DNA of 64,000 bases from NCBI GenBank assembly GCA_046331545.1, contig JAXLQR010000002.1, forward strand, positions 3,410,001 through 3,474,000. Reading direction: 5' to 3'. The notes under the pieces were generated by a model. That model made no database searches, had not been told where the DNA came from, and saw only the letters and a program-made list of their open reading frames with translations. This document shows, in pieces, positions 24,648 through 32,299 of this stretch; positions within the stretch are counted from its first letter, which is position 1, and each line of letters begins with the position of its first letter. The translations under genes were made by a program, and so were the position numbers. This DNA comes from JADJVL01 sp046331545. GTDB taxonomy: Bacteria; Acidobacteriota; Holophagae; Holophagales; Holophagaceae.

Positions 24648-25688
24648 ATGCCCCGCACCTACTTCGACGCCAACGCCACCGCGCCGCCCCTGCCGGCGGT
24701 GCTGGACGTCATGGCCCGGGCGGCGCGGGAACTCTGGGCCAACCCCACCTCCACCCACCGCGAGGGCCAGGCGGCGCGGCACGCCATCGAGGAAGCGAGG
24801 CGCAGCCTTGCTTCAGCCCTCCAAGTGAAGCCCGGCGAGCTGGTCTTCTGCGCTTCGGCCACGGAGGCCCTGCACCTGCTCATCCGCGGACTCCAGCCCG
24901 CCCTGGGCGCGAAGCCCGCCGCGGCGAACCCCGGCGAGCACAGCGCCTGCCTCAATCCGCTGAAGGACTGGCAGGACGTGCGCTGGCTGCCCTGCGGCCT
25001 CGCGGGCGTCGCGACGATCGTCCAGATGGCGGCGAACAACGAGACGGGGATCCTCGCCGACATGCCCCAAGCAATCGGTGCGGTGCGGATCAAGGACTGC
25101 GCCCAGGCCTGGGGCAAGGTGCCCGTGGACCTCGTGGATTGCGACGCCGCGGTCTTCAGCGGCCACAAGATGGGCGGCCCCCGGGGCGCGGCCCTGCTGT
25201 GGATGCGTCCCGAGCTGCCCTGGGTGCCGATCATGGAAGGTCCCCAGGAGCGGAGGCGCCGGGGCGGCACCGAGGACACGGCGGCCATCCTCGGGCTCGC
25301 GGAAGCGGCGAAGCACGTCCCCGGACGGATCGCCGCGAACGCGGCCCTCGCGCCGCTGCGGGATGCCTTCGAGGCCGAGGTGCTCGGCTGGTCGAAGGGC
25401 TTCGAGGTCCTCGGCAGGGGCCGGCCCCGCCTCCCCAACACGTCGTCGCTCCTGCTCCGCGGCCACAGCGGCGAAGCCGTCCACATGGCCCTCGACCTCG
25501 CCGGCTTCGCCGTCAGCACCGGCAGCGCCTGCCACAGCGGCGCCACCAAGCCCAGCCACGCGGTGATGGCGCTGGGCTGCACGGAGGCTGAGGCACGGTC
25601 CGTCATCCGCGTGTCCCTGCTGCCGGGGACGGTGGCATCCGATCTGGACGCCCTCGCCGGGGCGTTGAAGCGGATCCTGGTCCGGTGA
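24648..25688 (+). CDS. Cysteine desulfurase-like PLP enzyme (NifS/IscS class)
   Basis: A 346-residue class V aminotransferase fold enzyme that should take sulfur from cysteine as a persulfide. The N-terminus 'RTYFDANATAPPLPAVLDVM' and the PLP lysine at about 174 ('FSGHKMGGPRGAALLW') are family features. The catalytic cysteine is at about 295 in 'STGSACHSGATKPSHAVMALG', and 'SVIRVSL' closes the active site. It is short compared with IscS (about 400), having lost parts between 85 and 120, where the cofactor-stacking histidine region is compressed. No iscU or other Fe-S gene is next to it. It may serve tRNA thiolation or cofactor sulfur. Confidence 0.87.
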   Translation: MPRTYFDANATAPPLPAVLDVMARAARELWANPTSTHREGQAARHAIEEARRSLASALQVKPGELVFCASATEALHLLIRGLQPALGAKPAAANPGEHSACLNPLKDWQDVRWLPCGLAGVATIVQMAANNETGILADMPQAIGAVRIKDCAQAWGKVPVDLVDCDAAVFSGHKMGGPRGAALLWMRPELPWVPIMEGPQERRRRGGTEDTAAILGLAEAAKHVPGRIAANAALAPLRDAFEAEVLGWSKGFEVLGRGRPRLPNTSSLLLRGHSGEAVHMALDLAGFAVSTGSACHSGATKPSHAVMALGCTEAEARSVIRVSLLPGTVASDLDALAGALKRILVR

Positions 25689-25698
25689 CACGCTCGTG

Positions 25699-27012
25699 AT
25701 GACCCTTCCTGCCATGACCCTCGGCGCCGCGATCCTCGTGCAGCTCGGCCTCGCCGGGCCGCTGCGCTCCTATGCCGCGCCCATGGACCCCGCGGTGTGG
25801 GTGCCCGCCCACGCCCTCCAGGCCGGGGGCCTCCTGACCCTGGCGGCCTTCTTCCTGGGGGACCGCTGGAGCCGCCGCGACCGCTTCTTCACCTACGCCG
25901 CGGCGGTGGCGGCCCTCACGGGGCTGCGCCACGTGGCGGGCCTGGCCGAGGTCCTGGGCCTGCTGGACCCCGTCCTGGCGCGCCGGATCATCACGGGCCT
26001 CGCCGCCATCATCCTGGCGGTGTTGATCCGGGCGGTGGCCCAGGTGGTGCCGGGCCTCTCCCGGCGGGGGCAGGCGCTGGCCATGGCGCTGCTGGCGCCC
26101 GGCCTCCTGCGCTGCCTCGCGCTGCCCATGGACGCGCCCTGGTCCCTGCGCCTCCACGACGCGGGCCTGCTGGTCTTCCTGGGCTGCCTGGCCTGGATGG
26201 GCCGGGCGATGCTGCGCGGCGCGCGGGAGGGCGACGAGGCCTCCCGGCGCATGCTGGCCGCGCTTCTCCTCAGCCTGGTGCCCATCGCGGTGGAGGTCGC
26301 GGTGGTGGCGACGGGCCGCCGCTTCCCGATCTCGGGCCTCTTCGGCCTCATCCTGGCGGTGGCCCTGGGCCATACGCGGCACGCCATGGTGACCCGGACG
26401 CTGCGGGAGGAGTCGGCCGCGGCGCGGGCGGAGAGCCAGGCCTGGCGCGGGCTCATGCCAGGCCTCACCTGGCGGGGCGCGGAGGGCTCCCCGATGATGG
26501 AGACCCTCTTCGGGCCGGCCTGGCGCGCTATCCTGCGGGACCGCATGGTGGGCCTGGATGGCGTGGCCTACGACCTGCGCTGGACGCGTCTCGAGGGAGG
26601 GGGCGAGGTGGGCCTGGTGCAGCCCCGCGCGGACGTGGCGCCGGAGGCGGCGGGCTTCCTGGCGGGCTGGACCGTGGCCGTGGCCCTGCACGGCCGGCCC
26701 GAGGGTCTTTCGATGGCGGCGTGGCTGCGGGAGTGGGGCGCCCGGGTGGAGGCCTGGGACGGGGAACCGCCCCGGCAGGGGCCTTATCCGGCCTTCGTCC
26801 TCTGGGGAGGCGAACCCGCCGTGTTCGCGGCCTGGCGGCGGGAGGACCCGGCCCGCCGGAAGACGCGCTGGATCCAGGTCGGCGGTCCCGAGGGCGCGGG
26901 CCCCCACCAGCGCCTGGAGGCGTCCGCCGGGCCCGGGGCGCTGCGGGAGGCCCTGCAGGCGCTGCTGCGGCCAGTGGAGCACGATTCCGGGAAGGTTAAG
27001 GTGGAGGAATGA
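25699..27012 (+). CDS. Multi-pass membrane protein, unknown
   Basis: A protein of about 437 residues. The first 230 residues hold roughly seven hydrophobic helices, with 'GLRHVAGLAEVLGLLDP' and 'FPISGLFGLILAVALGHTRHAMVTRTL' among them. The layout is that of a seven-helix sensor or 7TM-type module. The remaining 200 residues are soluble and contain 'VAYDLRWTRLEGGGEVGLVQP', similar in position to a PP2C- or GAF-like output domain, but no motif is strong enough for a call. GTG 25696 is an alternative start. The stop overlaps the next gene's ATG. Function unknown. Confidence 0.72.
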   Translation: MTLPAMTLGAAILVQLGLAGPLRSYAAPMDPAVWVPAHALQAGGLLTLAAFFLGDRWSRRDRFFTYAAAVAALTGLRHVAGLAEVLGLLDPVLARRIITGLAAIILAVLIRAVAQVVPGLSRRGQALAMALLAPGLLRCLALPMDAPWSLRLHDAGLLVFLGCLAWMGRAMLRGAREGDEASRRMLAALLLSLVPIAVEVAVVATGRRFPISGLFGLILAVALGHTRHAMVTRTLREESAAARAESQAWRGLMPGLTWRGAEGSPMMETLFGPAWRAILRDRMVGLDGVAYDLRWTRLEGGGEVGLVQPRADVAPEAAGFLAGWTVAVALHGRPEGLSMAAWLREWGARVEAWDGEPPRQGPYPAFVLWGGEPAVFAAWRREDPARRKTRWIQVGGPEGAGPHQRLEASAGPGALREALQALLRPVEHDSGKVKVEE

Positions 27013-28196
27013 GCCCGTCCTGGCCCTATCCCCTCCTCCGCCTCAAGCCCGGCAAGGAGGCCATGCTCTCGCGCCGCCACCCCTGGCTCTTCTCCGGCGC
27101 CCTCGAATCCCCGCCCGAGGCCACCGTGGTGCGCATCGCCGACCACTCCGGCAACGTCCTCGGCGTAGGCACCGCGAGCCCCACGAACCCGCTGGCGGCG
27201 CGGGTCTTCGCCTTCGAGGACCGGCCCCTGGACGAGGCCTTCTTCCGGGAGCGCTTCGAGGCGGCCATCGCGCTGCGCAAGACGCTTGGCCTGTGGGAGC
27301 CCGACGGCGGCACGCGCCTAGTCTTCGGCGAGGGCGACTTCCTGCCGGGCCTCGTGATCGACCGCTACGCCCAGGCGCTGGTGTTGCAGGTGGGTACCTC
27401 AGGGCTGGAGGCGCTGCGGGAGACCTGGTGGCCCATCCTCTTCGAGCTCGGCAAGCGCGAGGGCTGCAGCGTCTTCGTGGAGCGCAGCCAGGCGGGCCGC
27501 AAGGAGGAGGGCCTGGATCCGGTGAACCGCCTGCTGAAGGGCTCCCTCGGCGGTCCCGTCACGGTGCACGAGGGCGCCGCCAAGCTCAGCGTGGATCTCC
27601 TGAAGGGCCAGAAGACGGGATTCTTCCTCGACCAGCGGGAGCACCGCCTGACAGTGGGCCGCGTATCCAAGGACGCCCGGGTGCTCAACGCCTTCGGCTA
27701 CACCGGTGGCTTCTCCATCCACGCGGGGCTGGGCGGCGCGCGTGAGGTCGCCACCCTGGACATCAGCGCGGCGGCCCTGGACCAGGCCGAAAAGGACTGG
27801 GCCGCCAACGGACTGGATCCGGCGATGCACACGCGGATGGAGGGCGATGCGTTCGAGCTCATGCGGACGCTGGAGCCGATGGCCTGGGACCGCGTCATCG
27901 TGGATCCGCCTGCCTTCGCGAAAGCCCGCAAGGACGTGGACAACGCATTCAAGGCCTACAAGGACGTCTTCCGCCTCGGCGCGCGCGCCACGTCGCCGGG
28001 CGGGATGCTGTGGTGCTTCTCCTGCAGCCAGCACCTGGACCGCATCCGCTTCCAGGAGGCCGTGTGGACCGCGCTGCTGGAGGCCGGGCGGGAGGCGCAG
28101 GTGCTCGCGCATCTGGGGCAGCCCGTGGATCACCCGTACGGGCTGAACCATCCGGAGGGGTTCTACCTCAAGGGGCTGTGGTTGAGGGTGGTGTGA
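27009..28196 (+). CDS. Class I SAM-dependent rRNA methyltransferase (RlmI-like)
   Basis: A 395-residue PUA-domain methyltransferase of the RlmI/RlmK family, which methylates a 23S rRNA cytosine at C5. The PUA part has 'LRLKPGKEAMLSRRHPWLFSGAL' at the N-terminus. The catalytic domain has 'FFLDQREHRLTV' near 205, 'VLNAFGYTGGFSIHAGLGGA' with the SAM glycines near 225, 'WDRVIVDPPAFAKARKDVDNA' near 298, and 'LWCFSCSQHLDRIRF' near 335. The ATG overlaps the preceding membrane protein stop, and the stop overlaps the GTG of the next gene. Confidence 0.93.
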   Translation: MSPSWPYPLLRLKPGKEAMLSRRHPWLFSGALESPPEATVVRIADHSGNVLGVGTASPTNPLAARVFAFEDRPLDEAFFRERFEAAIALRKTLGLWEPDGGTRLVFGEGDFLPGLVIDRYAQALVLQVGTSGLEALRETWWPILFELGKREGCSVFVERSQAGRKEEGLDPVNRLLKGSLGGPVTVHEGAAKLSVDLLKGQKTGFFLDQREHRLTVGRVSKDARVLNAFGYTGGFSIHAGLGGAREVATLDISAAALDQAEKDWAANGLDPAMHTRMEGDAFELMRTLEPMAWDRVIVDPPAFAKARKDVDNAFKAYKDVFRLGARATSPGGMLWCFSCSQHLDRIRFQEAVWTALLEAGREAQVLAHLGQPVDHPYGLNHPEGFYLKGLWLRVV

Positions 28197-28591
28197 ATCG
28201 TCCACGAGACTGGAATCCATTCGAACCGCCTCGCGCGCGTCTCCAGGTCCCTAAACATCGCGAAAATTCCTGGAAGCGGAAGGGAGTGATCAGTGTCCTC
28301 AAGTGGGGAGGAACTCCGCTGGCGATGGGCGTTTGTTCCAACTTGTTTGGACACTTGGTGTTGCTGGCAGATCCTTATCCATTACCCTTCCTTCTCGGTT
28401 TACTTGGCATCTTCCTTGGCATGATTTCGATTCTGTTTGCATTGGCGAGGGTCGCGTACCTCCGCTGGGGTAATGCACCCAAAGACTTCGGTCAGGGGGC
28501 AATTTTGGGTGGATTGATATTTCTTGGCATTTGGCCAGTGATGATCGTTGTCTTGTATCTCCTGTTAGTGGGGCTTCCATTCCGTACATGA
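28193..28591 (+). CDS. Small membrane protein of atypical composition
   Basis: A 132-residue protein with a basic N-terminal tail ('RPRDWNPFEPPRARLQVPKH') and three hydrophobic segments (about 48-65, 68-90, 105-128). Its base composition differs sharply from its neighbours. Roughly half the bases are A or T, and codons such as TTT, TTG, ATT and CCA are common where neighbours use C or G in third position. This suggests recent acquisition. It is still wired into the operon: GTG 28193 overlaps the methyltransferase stop, and its own stop overlaps the Lgt-like ATG. No family recognised. Confidence 0.75.
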   Translation: MNRPRDWNPFEPPRARLQVPKHRENSWKRKGVISVLKWGGTPLAMGVCSNLFGHLVLLADPYPLPFLLGLLGIFLGMISILFALARVAYLRWGNAPKDFGQGAILGGLIFLGIWPVMIVVLYLLLVGLPFRT

Positions 28592-29325
28592 CCTTTCCCT
28601 GGCTCATCCCCCTCGGCCCCTGGAAGCTGCACCCCCACGCCTTCTTCGAGGTGCTCGCCTACCTCCTCGCAGGCCAGCTCTTCTGGGCCCTGCGCCGCCG
28701 GGGCGCGGACGCGCTGGATTCGCGGACGCGGATCTCCGTCATCGCCGGCGCGCTGCTGGGGGCGGGACTGGGGGCGAAGGCGCTGCACATCCTCACGCTG
28801 CTGCCGGACCGGCAGGCGGTGGGTTGGATTGCGCTGCTGGGGGGCAAGAGCATCCTGGGCGCCATCCTCGGCGGGCACCTCGGTGTGGAGATCGCCAAGA
28901 AGCTCATCGGCGAGACCCGCCGCACCGGGGACCTCTTCGTCTGGCCGCTTTGCGTCGGCATCGCGGTGGGGCGGCTGGGCTGCTTCTTCACGGGGCTCGC
29001 GGACGGGACGTACGGAACGCCGACCGCACTGCCCTGGGGCGTGGACTTCGGCGACGGCGTGCGGCGGCACCCGACGCAGCTCTACGAGGTGGCCTTTGCC
29101 GTCGGATTCCTCGGTCTCGCCCTCATCGTCCGCAAGCGCCTGCCCAGCGGCGGCCTGTGGCGCCTCTTCCTGGCGGCCTACTGCGCCTGGCGGCTCGGCG
29201 TGGACGGCCTGAAGCCCTATCCGGCGATCCTCGGGCTCAACGCGATCCAGTGGGCGGCGCTGGCGGGCCTCGTCTGGCTGGGTGCCTCCGCCTGGAGCCT
29301 GCGCCGCACGGCGGCCTCCGCCTGA
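28588..29325 (+). CDS. Prolipoprotein diacylglyceryl transferase (Lgt)-like protein
   Basis: A 245-residue polytopic membrane protein of the Lgt superfamily. The signature region 'VGRLGCFFTGLADGTYG' followed by 'TPTALPWGVDF' matches the Lgt block GR-x-G-N-F-x-N-x-E...PT-x-LPWG, and 'HPTQLYE' matches the second conserved block. Key Lgt residues are changed: the two asparagines of the GR block are C and T, and the HGG loop is 'LGGKSILGAILGG' without the histidine. It may therefore not lipidate proteins, and could act on another lipid or headgroup. It lies two genes before a radical SAM enzyme resembling tetraether synthase. Confidence 0.83.
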   Translation: MTFPWLIPLGPWKLHPHAFFEVLAYLLAGQLFWALRRRGADALDSRTRISVIAGALLGAGLGAKALHILTLLPDRQAVGWIALLGGKSILGAILGGHLGVEIAKKLIGETRRTGDLFVWPLCVGIAVGRLGCFFTGLADGTYGTPTALPWGVDFGDGVRRHPTQLYEVAFAVGFLGLALIVRKRLPSGGLWRLFLAAYCAWRLGVDGLKPYPAILGLNAIQWAALAGLVWLGASAWSLRRTAASA

Positions 29326-29332
29326 AGCCGGG

Positions 29333-29338
29333 TATCCT
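29333..29338 (+). promoter_or_regulatory. Putative -10 element before 29344, leaderless
   Basis: TATCCT ends five bases before ATG 29344, with no Shine-Dalgarno. It may transcribe the small membrane protein and the downstream radical SAM gene. Confidence 0.4.
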
Positions 29339-29343
29339 TCCGG

Positions 29344-29712
29344 ATGCTTTCCGAATTCCCGCCTCCCATTGAGCAGGAAGTCCCACCGCCCAGGCCCTGG
29401 CGCTTCTGGCCCGACTTCTGGAAAGGCTTCGGCCTCTGCCTGCTGCTCTGCGTGCTGCTCGGCGGCGCCTGCATCCTCGCCATCGGGATGAGCTACAAGA
29501 TCGACCAGAACCTCGGCGGCCTCGCGATCCTGCTCTCCATGCTCATGGGACTGGTGCCCCTGGCCCTGGTGGTCGTGCTTGCCTTCCGCCGCCGCCCCAG
29601 CGGCCACCGCGCCGGCTGGATCGTCGGCGGCGTGATCTGCTACGCCTTCCTCACGCTGCTGCCCGTCGTGATCTGCTTCGGGGCGATCGCGATCGCGTCG
29701 GGGATGAAGTAG
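29344..29712 (+). CDS. Small membrane protein next to radical SAM gene
   Basis: A 122-residue protein with a proline-rich, acidic N-terminal tail ('FPPPIEQEVPPPRPWRFW') and three hydrophobic helices (about 28-50, 57-78, 89-118). The central 'GLAILLSMLMGLVPLALVVVL' helix pair is followed by an RRRPSGHR turn. I recognise no family. It is seven bases upstream of the Tes-like radical SAM gene and 18 bases after the Lgt-like gene, so it probably belongs to the same lipid module, perhaps as a membrane anchor. Confidence 0.75.
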   Translation: MLSEFPPPIEQEVPPPRPWRFWPDFWKGFGLCLLLCVLLGGACILAIGMSYKIDQNLGGLAILLSMLMGLVPLALVVVLAFRRRPSGHRAGWIVGGVICYAFLTLLPVVICFGAIAIASGMK

Positions 29713-29719
29713 CCACGCA

Positions 29720-31138
29720 ATGCCCGCCCCCACCCGCCCCTACCTCTACTACGACACCGCGGTCTCGGTCTGCGCGACCTGCCTGCGCAAGGTGGACGCG
29801 AAGATCGTCTTCCAGGACGGGTGCGTGTACATGCTGAAGCGCTGCCCGCGGCACGGGGCGGAGCGGGTGCTGATCGCGGATGACGTGGACTACTACCGTA
29901 GAAGCCGGGAGGTCTTCCTCAAGCCTTCGGAGATGTGCCGGGCGCCCCACACGCCGGTGACGTACGGCTGCCCCTACGACTGCGGCCTCTGCCCGGAGCA
30001 CGAGCAGCACAGCTGCCTGACCCTCATCGAACTGACGGACCACTGCAACCTGCGCTGCCCGGTCTGCTACGCCGGCAGCGGGCCCGAGCGGCTCACCCAT
30101 CGCAGCTTCGAGGACGTGGTTCGGATGCTGGACGCCGTCGTCGCCAGCGAAGGCGAGCCCGACATCGTGCAGTTCAGCGGGGGCGAGCCCACGCTGCATC
30201 CGCAGTTCTTCGAACTCCTCGACGAGGCGAAGAAGCGCCCCATCCGCCACCTCATGGTGAACACCAACGGCCTGCGCATCGCCCAGGACGAAGCCTTCGC
30301 CGCGCGGCTGGCCTCCTACATGCCCGGCTTCGAGCTCTACCTCCAGTGGGACAGCCTGGACCGGGACGCCCTGCTGCACCTGCGGGGCGCCGACCTCCGC
30401 GAGATCCGGATGAAGGCCCTGGAGCGCCTCAACGCCCTGGGTCTTTCCACCACACTGGTGGTGACGGTGAAGAAGGGCGTCAACGACGGCGAGCTGGGGG
30501 CCATCGTGGACTTCGCCCTGAAGCAGCCCTGCGTCCGGGGCGTCACCTTCCAGCCCGTCCAGGACGCCGGGCGCAACGAGGGCTACGATCCCGTCCGGGA
30601 CCGCCTGACCCTCACCGAGGTCCGACGGAGGATCCTCGAGCAGACGTCGGCCTTCCGGCCCGAAGACCTCCTTCCCGTGCCCTGCCATCCCGACAGCCTG
30701 GCCATGGCCTACGCGCTGAAGGTGGATGGACAAGTGCATCCGCTCACCCGCTACGTGGAGCCGAAGGTGCTCATCGAAGGCGGCCGCAACACCATCGTCT
30801 ACGAGAAGGACACCGGTCTGCAGGCCGCGCTCTTCAAGACCTTCTCCACCGCCCACAGCCCGGCCAGCAGCGCCGACAGCCTCGCCGAGCTGCTCTGCTG
30901 CCTGCCCAGGGTGATCGGCCCGAGCGGCCTGAAGTACGACAACGTCTTCCGCGTGATCATCATGGCCTTCATCGACGCCCACGGCTTCGACCTGCGGTCC
31001 ATCCGCAAGACCTGCGTCCACATCGCCCAGCCCGACGGGCGCATCATCCCCTTCGACACCTTCAACCTGTTCTACCGGGACGGGCTGGAGGACGAGGTGC
31101 TGGGCCCGATCCGGGCGGAGCTGGCCGAAAGGGCCTAG
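29720..31138 (+). CDS. Radical SAM protein resembling tetraether lipid synthase (Tes)
   Basis: A 472-residue radical SAM enzyme with a cysteine-rich N-terminus. C18 and C21 ('VCATC'), C35 and C42 could hold a mononuclear metal. C84, C88 and C91 ('YGCPYDCGLC') form a second CxxxCxxC, and the SAM-cluster cysteines are C109, C113 and C116 in 'TDHCNLRCPVCYAGSG'. 'QFSGGEPTLHPQFFELLDEA' is the SAM-binding GGE block. This order resembles archaeal Tes, which couples lipid chains by C-C bonds, and its bacterial homologues. The neighbouring Lgt-like membrane protein supports a lipid substrate. The exact reaction is inferred. Its stop shares a CTAG with the convergent toxin gene. Confidence 0.82.
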   Translation: MPAPTRPYLYYDTAVSVCATCLRKVDAKIVFQDGCVYMLKRCPRHGAERVLIADDVDYYRRSREVFLKPSEMCRAPHTPVTYGCPYDCGLCPEHEQHSCLTLIELTDHCNLRCPVCYAGSGPERLTHRSFEDVVRMLDAVVASEGEPDIVQFSGGEPTLHPQFFELLDEAKKRPIRHLMVNTNGLRIAQDEAFAARLASYMPGFELYLQWDSLDRDALLHLRGADLREIRMKALERLNALGLSTTLVVTVKKGVNDGELGAIVDFALKQPCVRGVTFQPVQDAGRNEGYDPVRDRLTLTEVRRRILEQTSAFRPEDLLPVPCHPDSLAMAYALKVDGQVHPLTRYVEPKVLIEGGRNTIVYEKDTGLQAALFKTFSTAHSPASSADSLAELLCCLPRVIGPSGLKYDNVFRVIIMAFIDAHGFDLRSIRKTCVHIAQPDGRIIPFDTFNLFYRDGLEDEVLGPIRAELAERA

Positions 31139-31560
31139 GACGGCAGCCCGAAGCCCGGATCCGTGATGAGGCCGAAGCCCTCCTTCGCGGCGGCCCGGGC
31201 CAGCTCCCGGTCGTAGACGGCGAAGCGGATCCGGCTCGGCGCGCCGAGGCTGCGGGCCGCGGCGAGGTGGAGGGCGTCGAAGGCCCGGAGGCGGTGCCCG
31301 CGCACCAGGACCCCGGCGGCCTCCAGCACGTCGTCCGTGGGCACGGCGCGGAAGCGGTGCCAGGTCGCGAGGAATTCCCTGTTCAGGGCGACCCGCTCGG
31401 CCTCCGTGAACTCGGCCTTGCGGGCGAAGGCCGAGAGGGCCTCCACGAAGGCGATGGACGCGGTCCTCACGGCCTGGCCGCGCACGGCTTCGCGCAGTTC
31501 GTCGGAGAAGTCCTCCCGCGCGAAGAGCTTCACGAGGGCCGAGGTGTCGAGGTAGATCAC
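31135..31560 (-). CDS. PIN-domain toxin (FitB/VapC-like)
   Basis: A 141-residue PIN-domain RNase toxin. Catalytic acids are in 'MIYLDTSALVKLFARE' (D5), 'IAFVEALSAFARKA' (E near 39), 'LRAFDALHLAAARSLG' (D near 94) and 'FAVYDRELARAAAKEG' (D near 115). The ATG overlaps the antitoxin stop, giving the usual antitoxin-then-toxin order. It differs from the other VapC in the window in having the FitB-like 'FDALHLAAA' helix. It converges on the radical SAM gene, with the two stop codons sharing four bases. Confidence 0.9.
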   Translation of the reverse strand: MIYLDTSALVKLFAREDFSDELREAVRGQAVRTASIAFVEALSAFARKAEFTEAERVALNREFLATWHRFRAVPTDDVLEAAGVLVRGHRLRAFDALHLAAARSLGAPSRIRFAVYDRELARAAAKEGFGLITDPGFGLPS

Positions 31561-31772
31561 CGCCGGCCTTCCGACACGAGGTCTGACAGGCTCTTCCCCT
31601 TCTTCCTGCGGGCGACCACCAGCTCCGGCAGGACGAACTGGTCGTCCAGGCGCACGGCCTCCTCGAGGATGGAACGCACCTCCGCCTCGAGGGAGGTACC
31701 GTGTTCGGCGGCCCGCAGGCGCAGGGCCTTGTGGGTTCGATCGGGGAGGTTTCGGACGAGCAGCTGGGGCAT
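31557..31772 (-). CDS. FitA-like ribbon-helix-helix antitoxin
   Basis: A 71-residue antitoxin. 'MPQLLVRNLPDRTHKALRLR' followed by 'AAEHGTSLEAEVRSILEEAV' is the FitA-type ribbon-helix-helix DNA-binding unit, with the 'V/I-R-N-L' strand. The C-terminal 'VARRKKGKSLSDLVSEGRR' is the toxin-binding tail. Palindromic AT-rich sequence lies just upstream and probably serves as its operator. It overlaps the toxin gene by four bases. Confidence 0.9.
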   Translation of the reverse strand: MPQLLVRNLPDRTHKALRLRAAEHGTSLEAEVRSILEEAVRLDDQFVLPELVVARRKKGKSLSDLVSEGRR

Positions 31773-31782
31773 GGCGGCCTCG

Positions 31783-31810
31783 TTGATATCAATGATAGCA
31801 TATCCTATCG
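31783..31810. promoter_or_regulatory. AT-rich operator/promoter of the FitAB-like pair
   Basis: TTGATATCAA (31783-31792) is a perfect palindrome ten bases upstream of the antitoxin ATG. Next to it, on the minus strand, GATAG-gatatg-CTATC forms a second inverted repeat at about 31794-31809. The low-GC patch is typical of a self-repressed toxin-antitoxin promoter. Confidence 0.5.
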
Positions 31811-31851
31811 ATTTCTCAAGGCCCGTCTGAAGCAGACCGTACCCCCCAGCC

Positions 31852-32235
31852 CTACTTCAGCCCCAGGCTCTTCCGCGCGGCGGTCCGGAAGGCTTCGCAG
31901 GCCTCCATGGCCATCTCCGCCATCTTCTCGTCGGCCACCATGTCGGGGTCCTCGACCTCGATGGCGAAGGAGCTGAGGGTCCGGATCTGCTCGCGGAACG
32001 ACTCCCACTTCGGCTCCAGGTCCACGCAGAGCATGAGGAGCACCACGATGTGCCGGGTCGAGGGGAAGGGGATCTCGTCCTCGGCGAGGCGGGCCTTGAG
32101 GTAGCGTTCGGCGCAGAGCTCGGCGTGGAGGCAGACGGCGTCGTAGTTGGCGCCCTTCTTGTTCTTCTGCTCCCGCTGGGCCGTGCCGAAGTCGGCTTCC
32201 GCCTTCTCGACCCACGCCTTGGCCATGGCCTTCAT
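31852..32235 (-). CDS. HEPN-domain protein
   Basis: A 127-residue protein of the HEPN superfamily. 'AKAWVEKAEADFGTAQREQ' at the N-terminus is the characteristic first helix, 'YDAVCLHAELCAERYLKARLAE' the central helix, and 'STRHIVVLLMLC' is where HEPN RNases carry the R-x4-6-H type active site. Here the RH are adjacent, so RNase activity is uncertain. HEPN proteins of this size often pair with an MNT nucleotidyltransferase, but none is next to it. GGGGGA precedes the start at 32235; a longer frame upstream to 32271 lacks such a signal. Confidence 0.82.
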   Translation of the reverse strand: MKAMAKAWVEKAEADFGTAQREQKNKKGANYDAVCLHAELCAERYLKARLAEDEIPFPSTRHIVVLLMLCVDLEPKWESFREQIRTLSSFAIEVEDPDMVADEKMAEMAMEACEAFRTAARKSLGLK

Positions 32236-32299
32236 GCGTCCCCCGCTTCGTGCGACCCAGGATAGAGCCAACCGCCGGGCCCGGCCAGCGCGGAAACCC

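Noticed and set aside
28588..29325. Standard Lgt assignment
   Set aside because: The PTxLPWG and HPxQLYE blocks are present, but the conserved asparagines and the HGG histidine are changed. I therefore call it Lgt-like only.
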